From positions 1 through 64,000 of the forward strand of contig JAKJDW010000006.1 in NCBI GenBank assembly GCA_022705745.1: DNA of 64,000 nt, written 5' to 3'. The stretch is from Patescibacteria group bacterium. GTDB taxonomy: Bacteria; Patescibacteriota; Gracilibacteria; Absconditabacterales; Absconditicoccaceae. This document shows positions 42,840 to 54,504 of this stretch, one piece after another. Both the position numbers and the translations under genes were made by a program. How positions within the stretch are numbered: the first letter of the stretch is position 1; every line of letters begins with the position of its first letter. A model generated the notes under the pieces. The model did no database searches. It saw nothing but the letters and a program-made list of their open reading frames with translations, and had not been told where the DNA came from.

Positions 42840-43310
42840 TTATAAAGTTACAAGTGAATTAAAAGTTGTAGGTTGATGGCTATCCCTCTTATGTGTTACG
42901 TAGAACTCCGTAAGTAAGCGTGATAAAGGGGATTAGATAGACTTCCCAATTAAGATTCTTCCTTAGGAGAAGTTGCTCTAGTGTTGCGCCCGCGGTAGTG
43001 CGGGTAATTAGGGGTTTGTAATTGGGGTAAAACCCCCACCTATCCCCGCAGTACTGCGGGGAAGAACACCCTCCCCCAAGGGAGGAACTTTACCATGAAA
43101 TTCTTCCCTTCGCCCCGATAAATCGGGGTTCGGGAACTTGCTCTAGTGCTGCGCCCGCAGTATTGCGGGTAGTTTGGGGTTTGTAATTGGGGTAAAACCC
43201 CCACCTATCCCCGCAGTACTGCGGGGAAGAACATCCTCCCCCAAGGGAGGAACTTTACCATGAAATTCTTCCCTTCGCCCCGATAAATCGGGGCTTCACT
43301 TCGTTCGAAG
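42840..43310. repeat. GC-rich intergenic repeat with a 165-bp tandem duplication
   Basis: Two copies of a unit start at about 42975 and 43140. Each contains a CCCGC-GTA-GCGGG-type palindrome, GGGGTAAAACCCCC, the palindrome CCCCGCAGTACTGCGGGG, CCTCCCCCAAGGGAGG and CCCCGATAAATCGGGG. They differ at about ten positions. The G+C content is far above that of the surrounding genes. No gene is present. Confidence 0.8.
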
Positions 43311-43352
43311 GGGGGCAAGGAAAACTTTCAAATCTTTTACAAAATATGAACG

Positions 43353-45419
43353 ATGATGAGTCTGAAGAAACAGCTTAAAACTAACGATAGATATCTTAAA
43401 ATACTTCAAAAAAATTGAATAAATAATTTGAAGGAGTTTTTTCAGTACTTTCCTAGAGATTATGAAAATAGGGAAAACCTTGTTACTTTGGATCAGATTA
43501 ATATTTTGGATAAAGCAATTTGTTCTGTAAAATGATTTATAACTGATAAAAGATTTTTTCAAAGATGAGCAAGAAAAACTTTTACTATAAAATTTAATGA
43601 TGAAAAATGAAATAGATGAGAAATAGTGATTTATAATTCTGCTTTTTTAGCTTCCAAAATAAAAGTAAATAGTTGGTATATAATCGTTGGTAAACCATAT
43701 TTTAAGTATGGTAAATTTAGTTTTTCCAATCCTGAAATTATAGAAACAGAGGCTATTGATGATAATGTTGACCAACAAAACGATCCTTCTTTTGGAAGAA
43801 TATATCCTATATATTCAGAATTGAATTGAATTAAGCCTTCTTGGTTTGCTAAAAAAATGTGGGATATTTTGCCGGAAATCGAAACTACTTTTAGTGAATA
43901 CCTACCTCAAGATTTTTTACAAGAATTCAATTTGATTGATATAAAGACTACAATAAAAAACCTACATTATCCAAACAATATAGACAATGTTAGACAAGGA
44001 AAATATAGGATCTTTTTTGATAAATTACTTAGATTGCAGTTACACTCTATTATAAATAGAAATGAGTATAGGCAAAATGATATAGATTTGAATGGAAGTC
44101 AAGAAGACCGGGCTATAGTAAAATTTATAGTGGATAGATTGGAGTTTCAACTTACTGGTGCTCAAAAAAAAGTTATAAAAAAAGTTATAGAAGATATTCA
44201 TTCTTGAAAACCAATGATGAGGCTTTTGCAATGAGATGTTGGTAGCTGAAAAACCGTTGTTGCGGCTATAGTTGCTTTTTATGTATATAAGAAATTTTGA
44301 GCTCAATCTGTTTTTCTTGCTCCATTAGAGGTTTTAGCAAATCAGCATTATAAAACTTTAGCTAAATTATTGCTTCCATTATGACTTCGTATTGAGATTT
44401 TGAAATGATCTTTAACACAATGACAAAAAGATAAAGTTAAATCAGATTTGAAAGATTGAAAAATTCATATTTTGGTATGAACTCATGCTGTCTTACAAGA
44501 TGATGTGGAGTTTAAGGATTTGAAGTTTGCAATTATAGATGAACAACATAAGTTTGGAGTTAAGCAAAGGGCTGTTTTTCATAAATTTGCTAATCCTCAT
44601 ATTTTACAAATGTCTGCTACTCCAATTCCAAGATCAATGGCTTTAGCATTTTTTGGAGAATTTGATGTTAGTGTGATTGATGAAATGCCAAAATGAAGAA
44701 AAGAAATTTATACAAAAATAATTTCTGAATCAGAATTTGTGAAATTAAAACCATGGATATTGACTAGAATTATGCAAAAACAAAAGATTTTTATAGTGAC
44801 ACCATTGATAGAAGAATCAGAAAAAATGGAAAATTTAAAAGCGGCAACGGTAGAGTTTGAAAATATTAAATCATTATTTTTTGAAATAAAAGATAAGATA
44901 TGACTTTTACATGGTAAAATGAAATCCACAGAAAAGGATGAAGTGATGAAGGGTTTCCAATGAGATAAATATGATATTTTAGTTTCAACAACTGTGATAG
45001 AAGTTTGAGTAGATGTTCCTCAAGCAACGGTGATGCTTATAAAAAATGCTGAAAGGTTTTGACTTTCTCAGCTTCATCAACTAAGGTGAAGAATATGAAG
45101 AAGTGATTTACAATCATATTGTTTTTTGGAAACTAAAAACAAATCTTGAGATTCTTACAAGAGATTGAAAGCTATGGAAGAAACAAATGATTGATTCAAA
45201 TTAGCAGAACTAGATTTAGAGAGTCGTGGTGCTTGAGAAATATTATGAACGATGCAATCGTGACAAACAGATTTGCCTTTGGAAATATTGATGAATATGA
45301 AATTCGTAGAAAAGGTTAGAGAATGAGCAGAATGGTTATTGGAACATTATCCATGACTTGAATGACTGGATGCATTAAAAAAATATTTAGATGAAAAAAT
45401 AATTAAGGTTTTGGTTTAG
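43353..45419 (+). CDS. recG: ATP-dependent DNA helicase RecG
   Basis: A 688-residue superfamily 2 helicase that reverses stalled forks and remodels branched DNA. The N-terminal wedge (OB) domain includes EFFQYFPRDYENR. LLQGDVGSGKTVVAA (Walker A) lies near residue 295, FAIIDEQHKFGVKQR (DEQH box) near 397, MSATPIPRSMALAFFGE near 425 and GEKLLEH-type helicase C motifs follow. An alternative start lies one codon later. It ends 2 bp from the stop of the convergent gene. Confidence 0.95.
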
Positions 45420-45421
45420 TT

Positions 45422-46762
45422 TTATAGTACAATAGTTGTCATATATGTTGGTTGAAAAATATTCATATATTCCAAAAACTCATTTGGATGTGTTATGTTA
45501 TCCAACTTATCATGCTCTAAAGCTTGTGCAATAATTTCTACACAATTATACACATCATCTTTTTTTAAAGTCTTATTTTTTATAAATCATCATCGAGTTT
45601 TTGCTCACATTGAATCTATTCAAAACAATCATCATCATAATGCTGCATTATTATCATATTTTTTTCATAATTTTTTTTCACTAAATTCTAATATTTTTTG
45701 TTTTGTGTCTTCATCAGATCTTAGAGCCAGTACATCGAAAGATTTGGTTCAAGATTTTTCTAAATAACTATATAAATCAACTTCTTCTACATGTCATCAC
45801 TTATCATCTTTTTGAGTAAGCATAGTTGAATGTCTAATTTTTATTGGATCGGTTCATATTATTATTATACTATGTGTGAAATCTGTGTCATATTTTTTAT
45901 CATATGCTTCTAGTGCTTTACTTCATATGTGTGCTTTAAATGCCTTGCCTCATATATTTAATTTATCTGCCTTTTTGTTTAATAAAACAACATCTCCTAT
46001 TTTTAAATTTTTTTGCAATAATCTTTTTTTGTTTAGACTTGGATTTTTTTTAAGTAATTTTTTATTTTTGATTTCACTTAATATGTATGTTAATTTTAAA
46101 TCTTTTTTTATGTCTAATGTTTTTTCTATTTGTGTTTCAAATTTATTTATCATAGAATCTAATTCATTAATACTTTTATTATCTAAATCTAATTTTTTAA
46201 TATCTGTTGATAAATTAAAAAATTCTGAAAATCATACATTATTACCGCCTTTAATGAATCTCCATAAGATATTGAATACTTCTTTTATTACTCAAAATCA
46301 TATTCATTTTTCTATATAATCTTTTAAAACCTTTTCTGAATTTGGATCAAAATCTTTACTATTTTCTATTTTTTTAAATATTTTATTTAAATGTTCTTCA
46401 GTTTTGATATCTAAATCCCCTTCTTCTAAACTCGGATTTCATTTTGTTTTTTTTGTTAAAGTTTTTAAACAAAATTTTGTATTAAAATTTTGTAATTGGA
46501 AATTAAATTTTCTTGTATTATCCATTTTTAATTTTTTAATTTTATATAATTTGTTTAGATTTCTATCTAATCGTTCATTAAATTTGTTTTGTATATCTTT
46601 TATTTTTGTATTATTATCTAATTTTTTAAAGTCCTTAGACTTCAAGAATTCATGAAAAGACCTTTCGATTGCTATGTTGAAATTTTTAATATCAAAATTA
46701 TTTGGTAAATTAAATTTATTTTTTAATGTTGATTCTTTTATGTTTTTTACGTAATTTGTCAT
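45422..46762 (-). CDS. Permuted NlpC/P60-like peptidase with helical N-terminal region
   Basis: A 446-residue protein. Residues 1-250 are Lys/Asn/Asp-rich and helical. The C-terminal part has KIGDVVLLNKKA near residue 265, FTHSIIIIGTDPIKIRH near 315 and a late DDVYNCVEIIAQAL, the order of catalytic His then Cys seen in permuted papain-like (YiiX/NlpC) domains. Cell-wall or lipid substrates are possible. No signal peptide is visible. Confidence 0.65.
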
Positions 46763-46879
46763 TTTTTATTAATTATAATTTAATAACTAGAATAAGTATA
46801 ATTAAAAATAAAAAATTGTCAAAATATGTTATTTTTCAACTATTTGTTGTTTGAAAAAGATAATGTGTTTGGTAATAAA

Positions 46880-47557
46880 TTATTCTATTTGCCAATCTAT
46901 TTCTTTCTCTCAATTATTCTTGAGTATTTCATTTATTTTAGAAAAATGTTTACATCAAAAAAAACCCCTATGAGAGCTTAATGGAGATGGATGTGGTGCT
47001 TCTAAAACATGGTGTCTATTTGTGTCTATTAGTGTCTTTTTTGATCAGGCGAAAGATCATCGTAAAACAAATATTAATCCGTTTCTTTTATCTGATAATG
47101 TTTTTATTGTTGCATCTGTAAATTTTTCTCGTCATATTTGTGAATGAGACATTGGTTCTCCCCTTCTAACAGTTAGTGAAGCGTTGAGCATAAAAACTCA
47201 CTGCTCTGCTCGTTTTTGTAAATATCAGTTTGTTGGTATTTTGATTCATATATCTGTTTCTAATTCTTTGAATATGTTCTGTAATGATGGGGGAAATCTC
47301 ACTCATGGTTTAACGGAAAAACATAGTCCATGTGCTTGTCATGGTTGATGATAGGGATCTTGTCATAGTAAAACTACTTTTACTTTGTCAAACGGAGTGC
47401 TATTGTATGCATTAAATATATTTTTTCATTCTGGATATATGGTTTTTCACTCTGATTTTTCTTTTTGTAGAAAATTTTTTATTTCTGAAAAATATGGTTT
47501 TTGAAATTCATCCCATAGTTCTTTTTTCCAAGATTCTTCTATTTGAGGATTAATCAT
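46880..47557 (-). CDS. ung: Uracil-DNA glycosylase
   Basis: A 225-residue family 1 UDG that removes uracil from DNA. [20 protein letters not shown] near residue 60 contains the catalytic water-activating Asp, and EAPHPSPLSSHRGFFG near 185 the catalytic His loop. Glycines in both motifs use UGA. Confidence 0.96.
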
Positions 47558-47581
47558 ATTTTGAGTTTTTTATAAAAAATC

Positions 47582-47652
47582 AAGGTCGGTAGGAATTGAA
47601 CCTACTACCAATGGCTTCGGAGACCACTGCTCTACCGGTGAGCTACGACCTT
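47582..47652 (-). tRNA. tRNA-Arg (CCG)
   Basis: 71 nt, full cloverleaf: 7-bp acceptor AAGGTCG/CGACCTT, D stem GCTC/GAGC, anticodon loop CTCCGAA with anticodon CCG, and T arm GTAGG-TTCAATT-CCTAC. CCA is not encoded. Confidence 0.92.
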
Positions 47653-47761
47653 TTCTATTTTTATAATAATAAAATGATTATAGTAATCAAACAGATTTTT
47701 TCAAAATCACTAAAAAATAAGAATTAAAATTATTTGAAAAATATGATAAAAAATAGACATT

Positions 47762-50700
47762 TTATCCTTGACGAGCCATCTGCTCCGCTAGAAGTTCGCT
47801 TTGTTCAAGCACCTTATCTGCTTCCATTCTTGCAAGATCAGGTGGATAGCCATATTGTTGAAGAATTTTTTTCACTTCTACTCTTAATTTTGCCTGAATA
47901 TCGGATTTTTTGAGCCAAAGTCAGGTTGCACTTTTACGGACACGAGCTACAATGACATGGATCAGTTCTTTCATTTTTTCATCTTCCAATAGTTTTGTGG
48001 ACTCGTTTTGGGAAAGAACGGTATAAAAAGCAAATTCCTCTGCTGTCAATCCAAGCTCTTGTGCTGATTGATCTTCCAAATGTAAGGCTTTGGCGATATC
48101 ACAGAGCTCTTGAATAACTTGAGCGCTATCAATTTGAGCATTTGTATATTTTTTCAAAACTCAGTTTATCAGTTCTGAAAACTTTTTTGCTTGAGCAATA
48201 TTTGTTCTTTGTCTTAAAAAAATTTCATCGTTCAAAATTCTTTTTAGAAGTTCAAGAGCTAGGTTTTTATGTTTCATATTTTTTACTTCCAATAAGAAAT
48301 CATCAGAAAGTAAATCAACATTCGGCTTTTCCATTCCTATTGCTTCAAAAATATCTATCACTTCTCAATGGAAAACTGCAGAATCTAAAATTTGTTTAAT
48401 GGTTGTTTCTAGTTTAATATTCTCTACACGAGATCTGGAAATCTTCATAATTCTGGTTTTTATTGCTTGAAAAAAAGCAACAGCATCTCTGAGTTGATCG
48501 GCTTCTGGAGAAGGGACTGCTAAAGTGAAAAGTTTATTTAAGATCAATGTTTCTTTCAAAAATCTTTGTTTGAGATCTTTAGATTGTACAATCCAATCAC
48601 AAGCTCCGATCAGAATTTTTAATTTTTCTTGAGGGGAGGCTGAAAAATATTTTTTCCATTCGTAACCATGAAACATCTGCTCTACCACTTCATATTTTGT
48701 GAAAAGTTCAGCTATATTTTGTTCTTTTTCATGGACTGCAAGTCCTGTTCCTCCACTTTGAGTATATACTGACATAGCATCTCTAAGATCTTGAGCAATT
48801 CCTATATAATCAACAATCAAACCTCCTGCTTTATCCTTATAAACACGATTTACTCTAGCAATTGCTTGCATTAAAGCTGCTCATTGCATCCTTTTACTTA
48901 AATACATTGTATGTAAACAAGGAACATCAAATCCAGTAAGCCACATATCACAAACTAAAGCAATCTGAAAAGGATCTTCAGGATTCTTGAAAGCTATAGC
49001 AAGAGCTTTTCTCTCTTTGGATGTGGTAAAATGTGGTTGGAACTCTGCGGGGTCATCACTAGAAGAAGTCATAATTACTTTGATTTTGCCTTGTTTTTCC
49101 CAAGCGGGACGAAGTTTTACAATTTGATCATAGATACGAACTAATATTTTTCTACTCATTGCCACTACCATTGCTTTCCCTTCAAAAACTTCTTGTCTTT
49201 GTTCAAAATGCATTACAAAATCTTTAGCTAAAAGTTCTAATATTTCTGGATTTCCAATTAGATTTTCAATTTTGGCAAGTTTAGATTGTATAGCTTTTTT
49301 ATCAGATGGATTTACATTGTTAAATTCTTCAATACTAGCATCAATTTCTTCTAAAACTGACTGATCAATTCAGATTTTTAGTAATCTACTTTCATAACTA
49401 ATAGGAACGGTTGCTCCATCTTCTACAGCCTGTTTAATATCGTAGACATCAATATCATCACCAAATACTCATCTGGTAGATTTATCTGTTCTCTCAATAG
49501 GTGTCCCTGTAAAGCCAATGAATGAAGCATTTGGCAAAGCATCTCTAAGATATTTAGCATTCCCATATCTCAATTCTGATTCTTTTGTTTTTTCATTTAA
49601 TACTGCTTTTGCTTTGAAACCATACTGACTACGATGCGCCTCATCAGCAATAACAATAACATTTTCTCTTTTTGATAAAGTATCAAAAACATTTCCCTCT
49701 TCTGGGAAAAATTTTTGGATAGTAGAGAAAACTATTCCTCATCAAGCTACTTTCAACAGACTTTTGAGATGTTCACGAGATTCTGCTTGTTGAGGTGTTT
49801 GTCTAAGTAATCAACGAGCATTTGAAAAAGTTCCAAAAAGTTGATCATCAAGATCATTTCTATCAGTAATTACCAATAAAGTTGGATTTTTGAGTTCGGG
49901 ATGAGTGATAAGTTTCCCTGCATAAAAAACCATAGAAAGCGATTTTCAGCTTCCTTGAGTATGTCGCACAACTCCGATTTTGCGGTCTCCATTGACTGCT
50001 TGGAGTGTGGAAGCTATTGCTTTTTCAACAGCATAATATTGATGATAAGCGGCGGTTTTTTTGAGTTTATCAATAAAAATCTGTCCAGTTTCTTCATCTT
50101 TTTGCTCTTCGTTTTCAAAAACAGTATAATTAATAACTACATCAAGTAAAGTAGCTGGATCAAGTAAGTTTTTTGTAAGAACCTCTAATTCAGTAATTAT
50201 TCATCATTTTTGAGAACCAACTGGCTCTTTCCAAGCAAGGTAGCGAGAAAAAGGAGCAGAAAAAGGAGCAACTCTAGCTTCTATCCCATCAGAAATCACA
50301 CATAGTCCGTTATATTGAAAGAGAGAAGGAATTGCGGTTTGATAATTTTGGATTTGAGTATAAGCTCTATAGAGATCAGCATTTTCATCAAGTGGATTTT
50401 TGAGTTCGATAAGGACGAGTGGCATCCCATTGATAAATATCACGACATCACATCTTTTTTCTAGATTATTTTCTTTGACAGTAAACTGATTGATCACACG
50501 GAAATCGTTTCTTTCTAGATGTTCTTGATCTACAAGGAAGATGTGTTCGTTTTCAGTTTCTCCATCGTGAAAAGATTCTATCTTGATTCCATCTCTGAGC
50601 CATTGATGGAATTGTTCATTCTTGGAAAGCAGATCTGAAGCGTCTAAATGAGTGAGTTTTTGGTAGACTTCTTTCAAGGCAGATTCAGAAGCGCTTGGAT

Positions 50701-50866
50701 TGATGATTTTTAGTTGTTTTTTGAAAATTGGAGAAAGAATGACTTCATCTCGGGCAGTTCTCAATTGAGGATCGGCTTGAGGAATGGTAGATGAGCCGTG
50801 TTGATAAGTGTAGCCTTGCTCTTGGAGAAGCTGGATAAGGAGATTTTCTATTGTAGATTCGTTCAT
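47762..50866 (-). CDS. hsdR: Type I restriction enzyme, R subunit
   Basis: A 1034-residue motor and nuclease subunit that translocates DNA and cleaves it. [18 protein letters not shown] near residue 150 holds the PD-(D/E)XK nuclease core. HTQGSGKSLSM (Walker A) lies near 310 and [11 protein letters not shown] (DEAH box) near 405. FTGTPIE and a C-terminal [18 protein letters not shown] with IARVNR complete the helicase motifs. It is the last gene of the defence operon, separated from hsdS by the Thoeris and accessory genes. Confidence 0.96.
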
Positions 50867-50895
50867 TAAGGCTCATAAGCAGGTAAATATTTATT

Positions 50896-51801
50896 TTAAT
50901 ATGAAATTTTTTTTATTGTTGATGGAGTGTATGGGGTTCATACTGACTTTGTATCATATTCAATTTTTTTATAATTTTTAGTTTGAAAAGTTAAGTAATC
51001 ACATATCTCTTGAAAATTTATATCTCATTTAGTTAAATCGTCTGGATATATAGATATAATAACATTTTCGATTATACTTTTACTTTTTGCTGCTTCTATA
51101 AATGAGTCAATAAGTTGTTTTATTATAACACTTCTGGTTAAGTTGGAATCTTTATTATGCTGCGCTGAGATTAATGGCACAGAAATAATCTCTCACTTAT
51201 TTCAATTATCAGCAATGTAATCCCATAATTTATTTATACTGACCATAAAATCATCTGTATTACAAGAAACATGATTATTTTTTTGTTTTTTAGAATTAAT
51301 TAACAAGTAAAAATGTTTTTTATTGGGGAATCACATATCTCAGATATCAATTATAGTTCAAATATCTAGTGGTAGCTTATCTGAATATTCCGATAATTCA
51401 GATTCTAAGTATTCTACTTTTCAAAAGTAATCTTTTATCATCCTATTTTGTATACTATTTGATCTTTTTACGTTACCTCATAATTTTAAATCTAAATAGT
51501 CATTTATTGGAACAATTATGGCTCATTCATTCTTAAATATATCTCCAATTTTTATTTCAATCCAAGAATCTATATCTCTTAACTTTCTTTTACAATATTT
51601 TTTAGGCCGATTACGATAAAAAGATATAACTATCGACATAAAAATCATTACGATAAAAATTTTTATACTTTTATGCTTTTCTAACTCCGCAAAAAAATAT
51701 AAAAGAATTTCAAAAATAAGTCGGATTATACCAAGAATAGATAAAAAATCTTTTCATATATCTTTCCGTTTTGATAATAATGATTTAAATTGTCGCTTCA
51801 T
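50896..51801 (-). CDS. thsA: Thoeris effector ThsA, TM-macro (DUF6430) type
   Basis: A 301-residue protein. Two membrane segments lie between residues 20 and 70 (IRLIFEILLYFFAEL, IKIFIVMIFMSIVISFY). A macro-like domain follows, starting near GAIIVPINDYLDL, the position of the macro 'IVNAAN' strand. In type II Thoeris such TM-macro proteins bind a TIR-made signal and damage the membrane. It starts 1 bp after the thsB stop. UGA codes many glycines, so the gene is adapted to code 25. Confidence 0.8.
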
Positions 51802-51802
51802 T

Positions 51803-52306
51803 TTACAATCATAAATTTTGATAAATATTTTGTTTATAATAATATGGTCAGGTATTTCATTCCTGTTTTAATTCATAAAAAGAATTTATCCAATTATTCA
51901 TAGCATATTCAATAATTTTTTGATTGTAACTAATATGAATAGCTAGTTCATCTTTTAATATTGCAGGACATAAGTTAGTGTCCATACTTCTTTTCCCATT
52001 GAGATTTACAACAATAATAGGTAGTCCCTTCTTTATCGCTTGTTCAATTTCTCGGCGTACAAACTTAAAGAGGTTTTTTGTGTTTTCTCAGACTAAGAGT
52101 ATAAAGATTTTGGCATTTTGCATTCTTTCTGATAGTTTTCTTTTAATTTGCTCTTCTGATGCATAACTTCTAAGATTATTCAAATCATGAGCATCATAAA
52201 AATTGAATGATGTATTATCATTGTGTTTTCGAGCACACATTAAACGATAATAATGTATGTCATTATCTGCATCAAATGCAATATAGGTTTTATTGGCATA
52301 GACCAT
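51803..52306 (-). CDS. thsB: Thoeris sensor ThsB, TIR-like (MTH538/DUF1863) protein
   Basis: A 167-residue protein. KTYIAFDADNDIHYYRLM at residue 5, NFYDAHDLNNLR near 35 and AKIFILLVGENTKN near 70 follow the order of the MTH538 TIR-like fold. ThsB proteins detect phage and make a nucleotide signal from NAD. The frame ends in TAA directly before the thsA ATG. The catalytic Glu is not certain by eye. Confidence 0.82.
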
Positions 52307-52426
52307 GATAATATTATTTAAAAGATAAAATTGTTTTTTATTTCTGTTTTTGTTTTTATATTATAATTTTTTAAAATCTTATAATATACTCTTCTAAATC
52401 AATCATATTTAAAAAAACAAACCTGA

Positions 52427-52633
52427 CTATTTCTTTGGTGGTGTTTTGGTAGTAGATGTACCTTTTTCTACGGGTTTTGGTGGTGTTTTGGCAGTAGATG
52501 TACCTTTTTCTACAGGTTTTGGTGGTGTTTTAGCAGCAGGCGCACCTTCTTCCATTTTTATTGGATTAGGTACTGAAACTGCAAAATTTTTAGGATAAGA
52601 ACTACATAAGTGTCAATTTTTTTCTAAATTCAT
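52427..52633 (-). CDS. Proline-rich repeat peptide
   Basis: A 68-residue protein: a short N-terminus (MNLEKNGHLCSSYPKN) then three copies of a 14-residue repeat, KTPPKPVEKGTSTA. The DNA repeats are nearly identical, so copy number may vary. Its start overlaps the end of the upstream membrane protein gene by 10 bp. Its role between RM and Thoeris genes is unknown. Confidence 0.6.
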
Positions 52634-53097
52634 TTTATGTTTTTTAATAAAAATAAAACTAAAAATACTATACCACATACTAATGTAATTATTTGAATAT
52701 GTTTCATTAAACTAAGGATCTGGTTCATAGTTTTTATTTTACATTCTATCTTTTCTTCTTGTTTTTTATTTGAATCATTCTTTATATATTGCATATCATG
52801 TAAATCTATAGACAATCGATGAGCTTTTTCACTTATTATGAAAGAAAATAGAATTAATAACAATGTTACTCATAATAATACTCGACTTCTTATAAGAAAA
52901 TATAAAAATGAAACATCGCTCATTTTTTTATCTAGCATAAATAGAGATACTCATATTGCAGCAGTTGTTAATGTAATCATAGTACTATCAAAAACATTAG
53001 AAGATCTGTGTGCTGAATCAATATAATGTTGTCTAATCTGAACAAATTCTTGCCTTTCAGATATAGCCATTTGTTCAGATTGTTTTTTTTCTGACAT
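52624..53097 (-). CDS. Membrane protein of the defence operon
   Basis: A 157-residue protein. The N-terminal 35 residues are polar (MSEKKQSEQMAISERQEF). Hydrophobic segments follow near 42-58, 75-95 and 130-152 (IITLVCGIVFLVLFLL). Gene overlap with the proline-rich peptide suggests translational coupling. No family is recognised; it may be an extra effector or an anchor. Confidence 0.65.
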
Positions 53098-53116
53098 AAC
53101 TTTTTAGTTTATCAAT

Positions 53117-54355
53117 CTAAAACTCCACCCTCACTTCTCCACTCATCAACTTTGGTAAAAGCTGATCACGAGTAGCTGAAAGTTCATCTATTTGATCCAA
53201 ATTTTTTGTTATTTTTTCAAATAAATTGTTTGTAATTTTACAAAATTGATCAATTATTAGATTATCTGGTATAATTAAATCTATTTGTTTCAAATGCATC
53301 GGTCAAAAGTTTAATTGTACGCTTCATGATGCCATTGATTCTAACTGATGAATAAACGCTCTTGATGACAAATATAGATACATAAATCAATAAGATTTCT
53401 TATCTAGAGGTCTAAATCTAATAACACTCGTATTTAGCATCAAAGGCAAATGTTTTCTTCTAATTATAGCACTTCTGCCCAAAGTTCAAGAAGTTGATAA
53501 AACAAAATCTCTTTCTTCTAAAAGAAAATGTTTATATCTTCAATAAGCTTCTTCATTAGAAACAAAATTAGCATTATTGGTTAAAATATCTTGATTTTGA
53601 ATTAATTTTATATTTATAAACTTTGTTCATGAATCAGTATATTGCCAATTTCTAATTCATGGTCACTCTAAGAAATGAAAAATATCTTCAATTTTCCCAA
53701 CTCTCCGCCCTTCAGGTAAATCATCATCTACTTTCCACTTCCCAAACCACTCCTTGAAAAGCTCTTGTCCCATCTGCTCAAGAGTCTGATTTTCTTCTCT
53801 GAGAAGTTCAATCTTATCATCAAAGGAACTAAGGACTTTTGCGATGGCTTGCTGCTCTGGAAGTGGGGGAAGGGTGAGTTTTATATTTTGAACCCCATAA
53901 ATTGGTAATTTTTTTTGCACAGCTCAAACCGTATTTTTATTTATCTCATTTTGTCCTAAATTTGAAATTAAAAAATAATATAAAAATAATGGATTTACAC
54001 TTCTTAAACGTATAATTTTAACACAATTTTCTGTCAAATTAGCTTTATTCAAATATTCATCAATATAAGCAACAAGGCCAATACTTCCAACAATTGAAAG
54101 AATTACATCTCATGTATTTACAATATATCTAGATATGCTTTTGTATACCTCATCACTTACGTATTGTAACTGATCTTTTTTAATTTTATGATTCTCAAAG
54201 TCTGTAATACGGATATAAGGATGTTGTGTTTTATATGAAACAAGAATATCTCCTTTAGGCAGCCTTTTGCCTCCTTTTATTTCAGAAACTTCTCCCAAAG
54301 TCGTTTCTTTCCATCATTCTGGTACTTTTGTCATTGCTTTACTATTTTTAATCAT
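53117..54355 (-). CDS. hsdS: Type I restriction enzyme, S (specificity) subunit
   Basis: A 412-residue subunit that chooses the target sequence. Two target-recognition domains (EGWKETTLGEVSEIKGGKR to about 165, and from about 215) are each followed by a conserved helix (PPLPEQQAIAKVLSSFDDKI near 190 and the C-terminal KNLDQIDELSATRDQLLP). UGA codes glycine. The start may be the in-frame ATG at 54334 instead. Confidence 0.93.
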
Positions 54356-54409
54356 TCAAATTGTTATAAATTAAATTTGATTTTCAATTGGTCACAATTT
54401 AAAGACACT

Positions 54410-54503
54410 TCATGTTAATTTTTTTTGATTTTTTTAACATGACACATCTCTCATGTTAATTTTTTTTGATTTTTTTAACATGACAGATCCCTCATGTTAA
54501 ATG
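54410..54503. repeat. Tandem palindromic repeats between fic and hsdS
   Basis: Two full units and a partial third of a 41-bp repeat. Each unit is CATGTTAA, a T-rich loop, TTAACATG and a short spacer. They lie directly before hsdS and at the end of fic. The 8-bp inverted arms suit an operator or an attenuator; the winged-helix domain of the Fic protein is a candidate ligand. Confidence 0.75.
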
Positions 54504-54504
54504 T

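Noticed and set aside
47582-47652. tRNA read as tRNA-Gly (UCC)
   Set aside because: Correct placement of the 7-nt loop CTCCGAA puts the anticodon at CCG, so it is tRNA-Arg.
52427-52560. Short direct repeats suggesting CRISPR
   Set aside because: The repeats are in frame and encode a proline-rich peptide; there are no unique spacers. No CRISPR array was found anywhere in the window.
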